Assembly (NCBI GenBank): GCA_023100825.1
Contig: CP095846.1
Coordinates: 1,798,001 to 1,862,000, forward strand
Origin: Nocardioidaceae bacterium SCSIO 66511
Lineage (GTDB): Bacteria > Actinomycetota > Actinomycetes > Propionibacteriales > Nocardioidaceae
Direction of reading: 5' to 3'
Length of the DNA stretch: 64,000 bases
Positions 8,798-17,800 of the stretch are shown in pieces; the stretch's first letter is position 1, and each line of letters begins with the position of its first letter. Under the pieces are notes generated by a model. It was given only the letters and a program-made list of their open reading frames with translations. It made no database searches and was not told the origin of the DNA. Position numbers and translations under genes: made by a program.

Positions 8798-10524
8798 CCG
8801 TTCAACCCGATGCCACCCAAGAGCCGATCGAGGTACGCCGTAACGCCGGCCTGCTCGCGCTCGTCGCGTTCGGCTCATTGGCGATGGCGCTCGCGTACGG
8901 ATGGCGTGCGGCCGCCGACGGATCGGCCGTGCTGTGGATCGTCGTCGGCGCACTGTGCGTCATCGGCGCGCTGCACGTGGTCGCCTGGATCGATGCGCGC
9001 GCACCGCTTCTGGTTGCCGACGAACACGGCGTACGCCTGCGGGTCGGCCGCGACTGGCGCGGACTGCCGTGGGTGTCGATCGATCGAGTCGAGCTGGAGC
9101 CGCGCCGCGGCTTCCTTCGAGACGGTCGGATCGTCGTCGTACCCGAGTCGGACGAGGAGCCGCTGTCGCTGCCCATGGGGCTGTCGACGGCCGCGCGCGC
9201 CGAGGAGGTCGTCCGCCGGCTGACCGGACTCGCCAAGGACCGCACCGCGGTGTCGGTGCGTGTCTCTCACCCGGAGTCGGAGAGTGCGGCCGACCCCGAT
9301 GCCCCGCACTGGGAGTCGTCCGCCGCCGAGTACGCCGCGACGCGCGACGAGTACGAACCCGACGTCGACTTCGGCGGTGATGGCGGTGGCGAGCTCGGTA
9401 CCGATGACGCGGTCGACCACCGTGATGACGAACCAGCGATCAACCCAGCCGGCCCGGTGCTCACCCCCGGGCCGGCGGGTCCCCCAACCGAGCCGTCGCA
9501 TCCGAGACCGCCGCGGCGCGCACCGGTGCCCGCGATCCAGGGCGCGGGTCGGGCGGTCCGCGCCGACATCGTCCGTACTGCACCGTCGTCGGTGGGCATG
9601 CTCGCGCTCAAGTCGGATCCGGCCGATCTACCGGAGGCACGAGAACTGCGCGGCACGGAGGGCCGGGTCGGCCTGGTGATCGAGTCGACGCCCGTGATCG
9701 AGAGCGCACCCGAAACGTCGCCGGAGCCGGTCGTCGACGAGGAGCCGGAGCCCGAACCGCTGGTTGAGCCCGAGGCCGAACCCGAGGTCGAGCCGCTGAT
9801 CGGGCCGACCTTGCGCGAGGCACGCGAGCGGCTGCATCTATCGGTCGACGCGCTCGCGGAGCGTACGCGTATCCGCCCGCACGTGATCGAGTCGATCGAG
9901 ATGGACGACTTCGCCCCGTGCGGCGGTGACTTCTATGCGCGCGGGCACCTCCGTAGCCTGTCGCGGGTACTCGGGGTCGATGCCGACGAGCTCATCCAGG
10001 TGTACGACGCCGCGTACGCGCAGGCGCCGATCGAGGCGCGAAAGGTATTCGAGGCCGAGCTCGCGACCGGGCCGAGACCCTCGATCCGGTTGACGACCGG
10101 CGGTCCGAACTGGGCCGCGTTGATCGCCGTGGTGCTGGTGCTGGGCATCGTGTGGGGCGCCGTCCAGTACTTCACCGACACCGGTGACTCCGATGGCGCG
10201 GCGGCCGGCAACGACTCGGTCAGCTCGGCGGGGCCCGGAGCCGATAAGTCCGAGCTGAAGAACTTCAAGGCCCCGACGCCCAACGACGTCGTACTGACCG
10301 GAGCGCCCGGGCGCCCGAGCCGAGTCGTCGTACGCACCTCCGACGGCGAGGTCGCCTGGAGCGGGATCCTGCGGAAGGGCCAGCACAAGCGCCTTGAGGT
10401 GCCCGGCAGAGCGACGGTCGAGGTCAAGAACGGCGCGGGCGTACGCACCGAGGTCAACGGCAAGCGCTCGGGAGTGCTCGACTCCAACGGGCCGAACAGC
10501 CAGGCGACGCTCGGCAAGAAGTAG
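8794..10524 (+). CDS. RodZ-like membrane protein with N-terminal PH-like membrane module
   Basis: Probable cell-shape or division-associated membrane protein. Residues 338-405 form the RodZ-type HTH_25 domain. A single membrane span follows at about W440-F462, then a C-terminal DUF4115-like beta domain (about 485-560). In RodZ this HTH contacts MreB. Unusually, 330 residues precede the HTH: two membrane spans (about 20-65), a compact segment resembling a bacterial PH domain (about 70-150), and a long acidic/proline linker with Glu-Pro repeats. The start overlaps the ftsK stop (ATGA) and is preceded by GGGGAGAG. The HTH and DUF4115 calls are firm; the PH-like call is an inference from pattern only. 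Confidence 0.8.
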   Translation: MTVQPDATQEPIEVRRNAGLLALVAFGSLAMALAYGWRAAADGSAVLWIVVGALCVIGALHVVAWIDARAPLLVADEHGVRLRVGRDWRGLPWVSIDRVELEPRRGFLRDGRIVVVPESDEEPLSLPMGLSTAARAEEVVRRLTGLAKDRTAVSVRVSHPESESAADPDAPHWESSAAEYAATRDEYEPDVDFGGDGGGELGTDDAVDHRDDEPAINPAGPVLTPGPAGPPTEPSHPRPPRRAPVPAIQGAGRAVRADIVRTAPSSVGMLALKSDPADLPEARELRGTEGRVGLVIESTPVIESAPETSPEPVVDEEPEPEPLVEPEAEPEVEPLIGPTLREARERLHLSVDALAERTRIRPHVIESIEMDDFAPCGGDFYARGHLRSLSRVLGVDADELIQVYDAAYAQAPIEARKVFEAELATGPRPSIRLTTGGPNWAALIAVVLVLGIVWGAVQYFTDTGDSDGAAAGNDSVSSAGPGADKSELKNFKAPTPNDVVLTGAPGRPSRVVVRTSDGEVAWSGILRKGQHKRLEVPGRATVEVKNGAGVRTEVNGKRSGVLDSNGPNSQATLGKK

Positions 10525-10611
10525 CCGCCGGCGGGATCTGGGCGTAACCGATCGCAAACCGCGACCGCCGCCCGACCGACGATGTGACGCGTACGCGATA
10601 ATGGCCGTCCC

Positions 10612-12060
10612 ATGTCGACCGAAACCGATCCCACCACCGTCGCCCTGGTCACTCTCGGGTGCGCGCGCAATGAGGTGGACTCCGAAGAGCTCGCCGGCCG
10701 TCTCGAGAATGACGGGTTCCGCCTCGTCGCCGACGCGGCCGATGCCGAGGCAGTCGTCGTCAACACCTGCGGATTCGTCGAGTCCGCGAAGAAGGACTCC
10801 GTCGACACCCTGCTGCAGGCAGCGGAGCTGAAGGACGGCGGGCGTACGAAGTCCGTCGTCGCCGTCGGCTGCATGGCCGAGCGGTACGGCAGTGAGCTGG
10901 CCGACTCGTTGCCCGAAGCCGACGCGGTGCTCGGGTTCGACGACTATCCCGATATCGCCGGCAGACTGCGCACCATCATCGCCGGTGAACGGCCCGAGTC
11001 CCATGTGCCCGTCGACCGGCGTACGTTGCTCCCGATCAGTCCGGTCGAGCGTTCCGCCGCCGACGTCGTCGTCCCCGGCCATCAGCCGGCCGAACCCGAT
11101 CTGCCCGCCGGCGTGGGGCCCGCATCGGGCCCGCGCATCGTCCGTCGCCGTCTCGACGACTCGCCGACCGCGCCGCTGAAGATCGCGTCCGGCTGCGACC
11201 GTCGGTGCAGTTTCTGCGCGATCCCGGCGTTCCGTGGATCGTTCCTGTCGCGACGCCCTGCCGATGTGCTGACCGATGCCCGATGGCTTGCGGCCAACGG
11301 TGCCCGAGAGCTGTTCCTGGTCAGCGAGAACTCCACCTCGTACGGTAAGGACCTCGGCGACCTGCGGCTGCTGGAGACCCTGCTGCCCGAGCTCGCGTCC
11401 GTCGACGGCGTCGAGCGCGTACGCGTGTCGTACCTCCAGCCCGCCGAGACTCGTCCGTCGCTGATCGAGGCGATGACCGGCACCCCCGGCGTGGTGCCGT
11501 ACTTCGATCTGTCCTTCCAGCACGCGTCTGGGCCGCTACTGCGCCGGATGCGACGGTTCGGCGACGCCGACAGCTTCCTCGAGCTCCTCGGCCAGGTGCG
11601 AGATCGCGCACCGCAGGCAGGCGTACGCAGCAACGTGATCGTCGGCTTCCCCGGCGAGACCGAGGCCGATGTGGAGACGCTCTGCGAGTTCCTGGTCGCC
11701 GCGCGACTCGACGCGACCGGAGTGTTCGGCTACTCCGACGAAGACGGCACCGAGGCCGCCTCGCTCGACGGCAAGCTCGACGACGACGAGATCGCCGACC
11801 GGGTCGAGCACGTGTCCCGGCTCGTCGAGGAGCTGACCGACCAGCGCGCCGCCGACCGCCATGGCGAGGTCGTCTCCGTGCTCGTCGAGTCCGTCGATGA
11901 CGAGGTGGTCGGGCGCGCCGAGCACCAGGGCCCGGAGGTCGACGGTTGTACGCTGTTGCGCGGCGCGTCGGCGGAGATCGTACGGGGCGCCACGGTGGCC
12001 GCACGTGTCACCGGCAACGATGGGGTGGACCTGATCGCCGATGTAGTGCAGGTGAGCTGA
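10612..12060 (+). CDS. rimO: Ribosomal protein S12 methylthiotransferase RimO
   Basis: Radical-SAM enzyme that methylthiolates Asp of ribosomal protein S12. It has 482 residues in the MTTase order: N-terminal UPF0004 domain with LGCARN and NTCGF cysteines, the radical-SAM cluster C195-x3-C199-x2-C202, and a C-terminal TRAM domain. RimO is preferred over MiaB because of the N-terminal [13 protein letters not shown] and because a canonical MiaB lies at 51397. A -10-like GATAAT (10597-10602) sits nine bases before ATG 10612, so the leader is at most a few bases. It overlaps pgsA by one base. Confidence 0.94.
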   Translation: MSTETDPTTVALVTLGCARNEVDSEELAGRLENDGFRLVADAADAEAVVVNTCGFVESAKKDSVDTLLQAAELKDGGRTKSVVAVGCMAERYGSELADSLPEADAVLGFDDYPDIAGRLRTIIAGERPESHVPVDRRTLLPISPVERSAADVVVPGHQPAEPDLPAGVGPASGPRIVRRRLDDSPTAPLKIASGCDRRCSFCAIPAFRGSFLSRRPADVLTDARWLAANGARELFLVSENSTSYGKDLGDLRLLETLLPELASVDGVERVRVSYLQPAETRPSLIEAMTGTPGVVPYFDLSFQHASGPLLRRMRRFGDADSFLELLGQVRDRAPQAGVRSNVIVGFPGETEADVETLCEFLVAARLDATGVFGYSDEDGTEAASLDGKLDDDEIADRVEHVSRLVEELTDQRAADRHGEVVSVLVESVDDEVVGRAEHQGPEVDGCTLLRGASAEIVRGATVAARVTGNDGVDLIADVVQVS

Positions 12061-12662
12061 TGCCCAATGGTGCAAGCGACGCGGCACCCGGCGGAGAGAC
12101 ACAGCCGAGCAATCTGAACATCGCGAACGCGCTGACCGTGCTGCGAATCCTGATGGTTCCGGTGTTCGGCTGGCTCCTGCTGGTCGACGACGGTGAGAGC
12201 ACGGGTTACCGGCTGGCGGCGTTCGCGGTCTTCGTACTCGCGATGGCGACCGATCGCATCGACGGCGACCTTGCTCGCAGCCGCGGCCTGATCACCGACT
12301 TCGGCAAGATCGCCGATCCGATCGCCGACAAGGCTCTCACCGGTATGGCCTTCGTAGGGCTGTCGATCATCGGCGAGCTGTGGTGGTGGGTCACCATCGT
12401 CGTGCTCGTACGCGAGTGGGGCATCACCCTGATGCGCTTCTGGGTGATCAGGCGCGGCGTGATCGCGGCGAGCAGGGGCGGCAAGATCAAGACCGTGCTG
12501 CAGTCGGTCGCCTTGGGGCTGTACGTGCTCCCGCTGCCCGATTGGGCCATGTGGGTCGCCCACATCACGATGGCCGCGACCGTCGCCGTGACCGTCGTGA
12601 CCGGGCTCGACTACATCCGACAGGCGATGACGATGCGTCGCACCGACGGCGACGCGAAATGA
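12060..12662 (+). CDS. pgsA: CDP-diacylglycerol-glycerol-3-phosphate 3-phosphatidyltransferase
   Basis: Membrane enzyme of phosphatidylglycerol synthesis, making PG-phosphate from CDP-diacylglycerol. The 200-residue protein has about four to six hydrophobic spans and the CDP-alcohol phosphotransferase motif D-x2-D-G-x2-A-R-x8-G-x3-D-x3-D (from TDRIDGDLAR through IADPIADK). The first motif aspartate is followed by Arg-Ile rather than Gly, a tolerated variation. Start ATG 12060 shares one base with the rimO stop; AGGTGA lies seven bases upstream. Other CDP-alcohol transferases are possible in principle, but the rimO-pgsA-cinA-clgR order supports PgsA. Confidence 0.92.
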   Translation: MPNGASDAAPGGETQPSNLNIANALTVLRILMVPVFGWLLLVDDGESTGYRLAAFAVFVLAMATDRIDGDLARSRGLITDFGKIADPIADKALTGMAFVGLSIIGELWWWVTIVVLVREWGITLMRFWVIRRGVIAASRGGKIKTVLQSVALGLYVLPLPDWAMWVAHITMAATVAVTVVTGLDYIRQAMTMRRTDGDAK

Positions 12663-13135
12663 CCGATCCGCGTGAGGTGATCGCGGCGCTGCGAACGGCC
12701 GGGCTCACCGTTGCGACCGCGGAGTCACTCACCGGCGGTCTGGTCTGCGCAACGTTGGTCGACGTACCCGGCGCCTCGGAGGTCGTACGCGGCGGCATCG
12801 TGGCGTACGCCGCCGACCTGAAGAGCTCGGTCCTCGGCGTCGACCCGGCCTACCTTGCGGCACACGGTACCGTTGACGGCGGTACGGCCGAGCAGATGGC
12901 CGTCGGTGTTCGGCAGCGTTGCGGAAGCGATCTCGGCGTTGCGACCACGGGGGTCGCCGGTCCCGACCCGAGCGAGGGTCGACCAGCGGGCACGGTGTTC
13001 GTGGCGGTTGCGAGCGAGACGCAGGTCGTCAGCCGTGAGCTCGCGCTAGACGGTGGTCGTTCCGCGATTCGTACGTCGACCGTTGCGGGGGCGCTCACCT
13101 TGGTCCTGGAGCGAATCTCGTTCGGCGGGAAGTAA
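12659..13135 (+). CDS. cinA: CinA C-terminal domain protein (NMN amidohydrolase type)
   Basis: The 158 residues correspond only to the CinA C-terminal (PncC) domain, which in other bacteria deamidates nicotinamide mononucleotide for NAD salvage. Signatures are TAESLTGG near residue 20, GGIVAYA, the K-x8-G segment and TTGVAGP. The N-terminal molybdopterin-binding-like domain of full CinA is absent, as is common in actinobacteria. The start overlaps the pgsA stop by four bases (ATGA), so pgsA and cinA are coupled. Confidence 0.9.
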   Translation: MTDPREVIAALRTAGLTVATAESLTGGLVCATLVDVPGASEVVRGGIVAYAADLKSSVLGVDPAYLAAHGTVDGGTAEQMAVGVRQRCGSDLGVATTGVAGPDPSEGRPAGTVFVAVASETQVVSRELALDGGRSAIRTSTVAGALTLVLERISFGGK

Positions 13136-13189
13136 TTCGGCGCGTACCGTGTTGGAAATGGTGTCTAGTCAACGAGCGGAGGTCCGAGG

Positions 13190-13486
13190 GTGGTTGTGCT
13201 CCGAGAACTGATCGGCGAGACGCTCCGCACGCATCGCATGCGGCGCGGTATGACGCTGCGCGAGGTCTCCGCAAAGGCCCGGGTGAGCCTGGGTTACATC
13301 TCCGAGGTCGAGCGCGGGCAGAAGGAGCCGAGCTCGGAGCTGTTGGCCGCCCTGTGCGAGGCCCTCGAGGTGTCGCTGTCTCGGGTGTTACGCGACGTGA
13401 GCGTCCAGCTCGAGGTCGCCGAGCAGCTGGAGACGCTGGTGCCCGACGACGCCGCCAAGCTCGCCGTACCCGTTTCTGTCGGTTGA
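13190..13486 (+). CDS. clgR: ClgR-type XRE transcriptional activator of Clp/stress genes
   Basis: The 98-residue protein has an XRE helix-turn-helix at about residues 10-65 with the ClgR hallmark [20 protein letters not shown] and the [12 protein letters not shown] segment. In Corynebacterium, Mycobacterium and Streptomyces ClgR activates clpP/clpC and other proteostasis genes. The location after pgsA and cinA is the canonical clgR context. GTG 13190 is preceded by GGAGG at 13178-13182 with ideal spacing, unlike many neighbours that look leaderless. The gap of seven bases to the convergent nei2 leaves no room for a separate terminator. Confidence 0.92.
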   Translation: MVVLRELIGETLRTHRMRRGMTLREVSAKARVSLGYISEVERGQKEPSSELLAALCEALEVSLSRVLRDVSVQLEVAEQLETLVPDDAAKLAVPVSVG

Positions 13487-13493
13487 CCCTCGG

Positions 13494-14279
13494 TCACGAC
13501 AACGGTTGGCACGACGGGCACACGTAGCACGATCGTTCGGTATCCGGCCCGTCGCCGAGGTGATGACGTTCGACGGGCGTGCCGCAGCGACGGCACGGAT
13601 GCCCCGCCCTTCCGTAGACCCAGGTCTGCTCGCCGCGACGCCGGTTGCCGGTGGTGACGATTGCGGCGTGCTCTCGATTGGCGTACAGCAACCGCCGGGC
13701 GAGCGAGACTAGCTCGGCGAGCCCACGGGTCGCAGCGACCGGCGTACGCGGATCGACGCCGCGTAGGAAGCACACCTCACTGCGGTAGATGTTGCCGATT
13801 CCGGCGAGGTTGCGCTGGTCGAGCAGAGCAAGACCGATCGGGCGTTCTCCGTCGGCGCGAAGGTTCGCGACGGCCCGTTCGGCGTCCCAGTCCTGTCCCA
13901 ACAGGTCGGGTCCGAGATGGCCGACCAGCGTCGACTCGGCCGTACGCGGCACCACATCGAGCGCGCCCAGTGCGAAACCGACTGCCTGATGCTGTGCATT
14001 GAGCAGGACGACACGTGCCTGGTGGGCGGGACGCCGCCACCGCTGGCCGGGGCGATACACCTGCCAGACACCCTCCATCTTCAGGTGACTGTGCACTGTC
14101 ACCGACCCGATTCGGATCAGTAGATGTTTGCCTCGGCTGACGACCTCGTCGACGTTGCGTCCGCTCAGATCGAGCGTGGCATGTGCCGGCACCCTGAAGT
14201 CGGTCGCGGTCAGGATCCGTCCGGACAGTGCCAGGTCGAGGGTGCGCGCGGTACGCCACACGGCATCGCCTTCGGGCAC
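13494..14279 (-). CDS. nei2: Fpg/Nei family DNA glycosylase, Nei2 type
   Basis: Bifunctional glycosylase/AP lyase removing oxidised bases in base-excision repair. The true start is GTG 14279, giving N-terminal (V)PEGD with catalytic Pro2 and Glu3. In-frame codons further upstream would bury the catalytic proline and are rejected. It has 261 residues. The helix-two-turn-helix segment (NLAGIGNIYRSE) and a C-terminal zinc finger of the type C-x2-C-x16-C-x2-C are intact. AAGGAG sits seven bases before the start. lhr is its neighbour, as in M. tuberculosis where nei2 and lhr adjoin. Confidence 0.93.
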   Translation of the reverse strand: MPEGDAVWRTARTLDLALSGRILTATDFRVPAHATLDLSGRNVDEVVSRGKHLLIRIGSVTVHSHLKMEGVWQVYRPGQRWRRPAHQARVVLLNAQHQAVGFALGALDVVPRTAESTLVGHLGPDLLGQDWDAERAVANLRADGERPIGLALLDQRNLAGIGNIYRSEVCFLRGVDPRTPVAATRGLAELVSLARRLLYANREHAAIVTTGNRRRGEQTWVYGRAGHPCRRCGTPVERHHLGDGPDTERSCYVCPSCQPLS

Positions 14280-14404
14280 GGTCTCGACTCCTTCCGACCG
14301 TCGAATTCGGACCCTTTGTCTAGACCTGACCCCCCCTCCGTGCATGATATGCGTGCACGCGGCCAGTCCGGGTCGCATGTTTTCCATCAGGGAGGGAAAC
14401 CCAG

Positions 14405-14818
14405 ATGATCACCAAGAAGATGGTCGCGGCCACTGCCGTTGCGGCCGGCCTCACGGCCACCGCCGGCGCGTCGTATGCGGCGAACGATGGATCGGATGCG
14501 GAGCAGGCCGCAACGGCGAAGACGCAGAGTGCGGTCGTCAAGGCCGACCGGGCGAAGACCGCGGCGGCTGCCAAGACCTCGGCTGAGGCGAAGCGCAAGT
14601 GCGTGAGCGTCAAGAAGATGAAGCGCATCCGCGTGTTCATGCCGTACAAGAAGGTCATGAAGATCCTGCCCAAGGCCACCAGGAAGAGCCAGTCGGGCGG
14701 CCTGCGGTTCAGGTACTTCAACGCCTGCACGTCGTCGCTCAACACGGACTTCGATGTGGTCTTCAAGAAGCGCAAGGGTAAGTGGACGACTTACGACGTG
14801 AGCGTGTTCTGGAGCTGA
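14405..14818 (+). CDS. Small secreted basic protein of unknown function
   Basis: The 137-residue protein has a clear Sec signal peptide (basic MITKK, hydrophobic core, cleavage likely after ASYA at residue 25). The mature part is an Ala/Lys-rich, probably helical linker (26-65) and a compact basic C-terminal part with two cysteines (in KRKCVSV and FNACTSS) that could form a disulphide outside the cell. Lysine and arginine dominate, so binding to an anionic wall polymer or nucleic acid is conceivable. ATG 14405 is preceded by AGGGAGG. It is divergent from nei2 and ends at a strong terminator. I do not recognise a family. Confidence 0.75.
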   Translation: MITKKMVAATAVAAGLTATAGASYAANDGSDAEQAATAKTQSAVVKADRAKTAAAAKTSAEAKRKCVSVKKMKRIRVFMPYKKVMKILPKATRKSQSGGLRFRYFNACTSSLNTDFDVVFKKRKGKWTTYDVSVFWS

Positions 14819-14832
14819 ACCGACAAACGTCG

Positions 14833-14873
14833 ATGCGGCTGTGGGGCGTCAGCCCCGCAGCCGCATTCCTTTT
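14833..14873. terminator. Bidirectional intrinsic terminator between the small secreted protein gene and lhr
   Basis: A 15-bp stem (14833-14847 with 14852-14866, one G:U) with a GTCA tetraloop is followed by TTCCTTTT. The lhr stop codon (14849-14851) lies in the loop, so the same hairpin forms at the end of both convergent transcripts. This is the most classical terminator in the window. Confidence 0.88.
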
Positions 14874-17800
14874 GGCGTCGGATGGAAGCCCGCCGCATCG
14901 AGCGGCTCGGCGAGAAGACTCTGCATCGGCCGCTCGCCGTCCACCCGCTCGATGCTGAGGCCGCCGAGCGATCCGCCGGCGACCGCATCCGCAAGGGCAC
15001 GCACGGCGTCATCGATGCCCTCAGGGGAGAAGGTCAGCACGGTACGCCCGCCGCGTTCGAGATAGAGCACGAGTCGCCCGTCGACCAACACGACGGTTGC
15101 GCCCGCCTTACGGCCCGGCCGGTGACCTGCGTCGGCCGAATTGCGTTCGGGCCACGGCAGCGCCGCGCCGAACGGATTCGCCGGATCGGTGGCCGCAAGT
15201 ACGAGGGCCTCGGTTCGTCCGGCGTCGGTCGGCTCGCGGATGAAGGTGCGAAGCCGGTCGATGGAGCCCGAGGTGCCGAACTGCGCGGCGCCGAGCGAGT
15301 CCACGAAGTAGCCGCGTCGGCAGCGGCCGCTCTCCTCGAATGCGCTGAGCACCTTGTAGATGCCGCCGAAGCCACCCGGCGTGCGTTCGGCCATGACCGA
15401 GCCGCGGGTCACAACGCCGTAGCGTTCGAGCAGCAGCTCCGCGGCCGCGTGTGAGCGCAGCGTCGGGTCATTTTCGTGTTTGGGGAGCAGCGACCATCGC
15501 CCGGCCGCCGTCGGCGGGCCGGTTCGGCTGGGCATTCGTGGCCGGCCGATACCTCCGCGACGAGCCGTGCGGGTGCGCGGAGCGCGCGCGGCCGATCGAT
15601 GTGAGGTCCGCCCGCCGGATAACAGCGTGCGTAACGGCGCCAGCGTGTCGTTGGTGATGCGCCCGGACCAGACCAGACTCCACAGCGCGTCGTGCAGCTC
15701 GTCGTCGGCGACGACCTCGCCGAGGGCTGCCGCAACGCTGTCGGACAGCCCGCGGAAGAAGTACGCCCCGCCGCCCGTGAGCGAATCGAGGACTGCCGAT
15801 TCGACAGCCGTGAGCTCGTCATCGGCCGGCGGAGGCAGCGTCAGCGGCGCCGAGTCGGCGAGGTGCAGGCAGACCCAGCCGTCGTTGCCGGGTATCGACC
15901 CCGCGCCCGACCAGATCACCTCGCCGGAGGCCATCAGCTCGTCGAGCATCGCGGGAGAGTAGTCGCCGACCCGCGATGCGAGCACCAACGGCTCGAGCGC
16001 CGATGCGGGCACTGGGGAGCCCGCCAGCTGGTCGACCACCGAGGCGACGCCGTCGACGCCGCGCAGCCGGCCGCCGACGTGCTGCCACACCGGCAGGAAC
16101 CGGGCAAGGGTGTCGGTCGAGACGGGCTCGACCTCCTTGCGCAGCGCTGCCAGTGAGCGACGGCGGATGCGGCGGAGGACCTCGGCGTCGCACCACTCGG
16201 AACCCCTCGCATGCGGGCGGAACTCACCCTCGACGACCCGTGCCGACGGTTCCGCGCGGCCGCCGGGTGGCGCCGTGACCGTGGCGAGCCGGCGCAGCGT
16301 GTCGAGTACGACGGCCTCGCCGATGCCCAGTGCGGAGGCCGCGTCGTGCGCGGCGAACGGCCCGTGCGTACGGGCGTACCGGCCGATGAGGTCGCCGAGC
16401 GGATCCTCGACCGGCTCGACGAACGCCTCGGGTGTGCCGACGGGGATCGGTACGCCGAGTGCATCGCGCAGCCGCGCGGCATCCTCGATGGCGGCGAAGC
16501 GGGGCGTGCCGCCGAGGTTCACCGCAAGGGCGCGGCGCCGATCGACGAGCTCGCTCAGCGCCTCGTCGACGTCGACGCCGGACGCACACCGGTCGCGGAT
16601 CTCGTCGGGAGACAACGGACCGAGCAGCCGGAGCAGATCGGCGATGCCCTCGAGGTCACGGGCACGCCGGTCGGGTGCGAGCCGTTGCAGCTCGGATTCG
16701 ACCTGGTCGATCACGTCGGCGTCGAGGAGCTCGCGTAGCTCGGCACGGCCCAACAGCTCCGACAGCAGCCGGGAGTCGAGTGCGAGCGCGGCGGCCCGTC
16801 GCTCGGCGAGCGGGCTGTCGCCTTCGTACACGAACGTGCCCATGAAGCCGAACAACAGGGCGCGCGCGAACGGCGACGGTTGTGCAGTGGTGGTCTCGTT
16901 GACCTGGATGGTGCGCGCGTCGATGCTGCTCATCAGGGTGTGCAGTGCGGGTACGTCGTAGACGTCCTGAAGGCATTCGCGTACGGCCTCCAGCACGATC
17001 GGGAAGCTCGGGTACTTGTGCGCGACCTCCAGTAGCTGCGCCGAACGCTGACGCTGCTGCCATAACGGCGACCGGCGGCCGGGGTCTCTGCGCGGCAACA
17101 ACAGGGCTCGTGCGGCGCATTCGCGGAACCTGGCCGCGAACAGCGCCGATCCACCGATCTCGGCCGTGACGATCGACTCGATCTCGTCGGGTTCGAAGGT
17201 GAACAGCTCCGCGCCCGGCGGCTCCGCATCGGTCTCCGGTAGTCGCACGATGATGCCGTCGTCACCGGCGACGACCGCGCCGTCGAGGTCGTACTGCTCG
17301 CGGATCCGCGCACCGATCGCGAGCGCCCATGGTGCGTGCACCTGCATGCCGTACGGCGAGTGGAGTACGACCCGCCAGTCTCCGAGCTCATCGCGGAAGC
17401 GCTCGACCAACAGCTGACGGTCATGGGGTACGCGCCCGGTCGCGGTCTGCTGCTCGCCGACGAGCGAGGTGAGGTTGGCGATCGCCCAGTCGTCGAGGCC
17501 CGCCTCGCGGCAACGCTCGAGCGCAGCGCCGGAGTCGCGGGAGGCGAGTGCCCGCAGGAACCCGCCGACCGCCCGACCGAGCTCGACCGGTCGGCCGATC
17601 GCATCGCCCTTCCAGAACGGGAGGCGCCCGGGCTGGCCGAACGCCGGTGAGACGAGGACCCGGTCGTGGGTGATGTCTTCGATTCGCCAGCTGGTGGTGC
17701 CGAGCGCGAAGACATCGCCGACGCGCGACTCGTAGACCATCTCCTCGTCGAGCTCGCCGACGCGTGCCCCGCGGGACCCGGCCTCGGCGCCGGCGAGGAA

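Noticed and set aside
14297-14314. LexA or other operator around CGAATTCG upstream of nei2
   Set aside because: Only an 8-bp palindrome; it lacks the GAAC-N4-GTTC form of the recA box.
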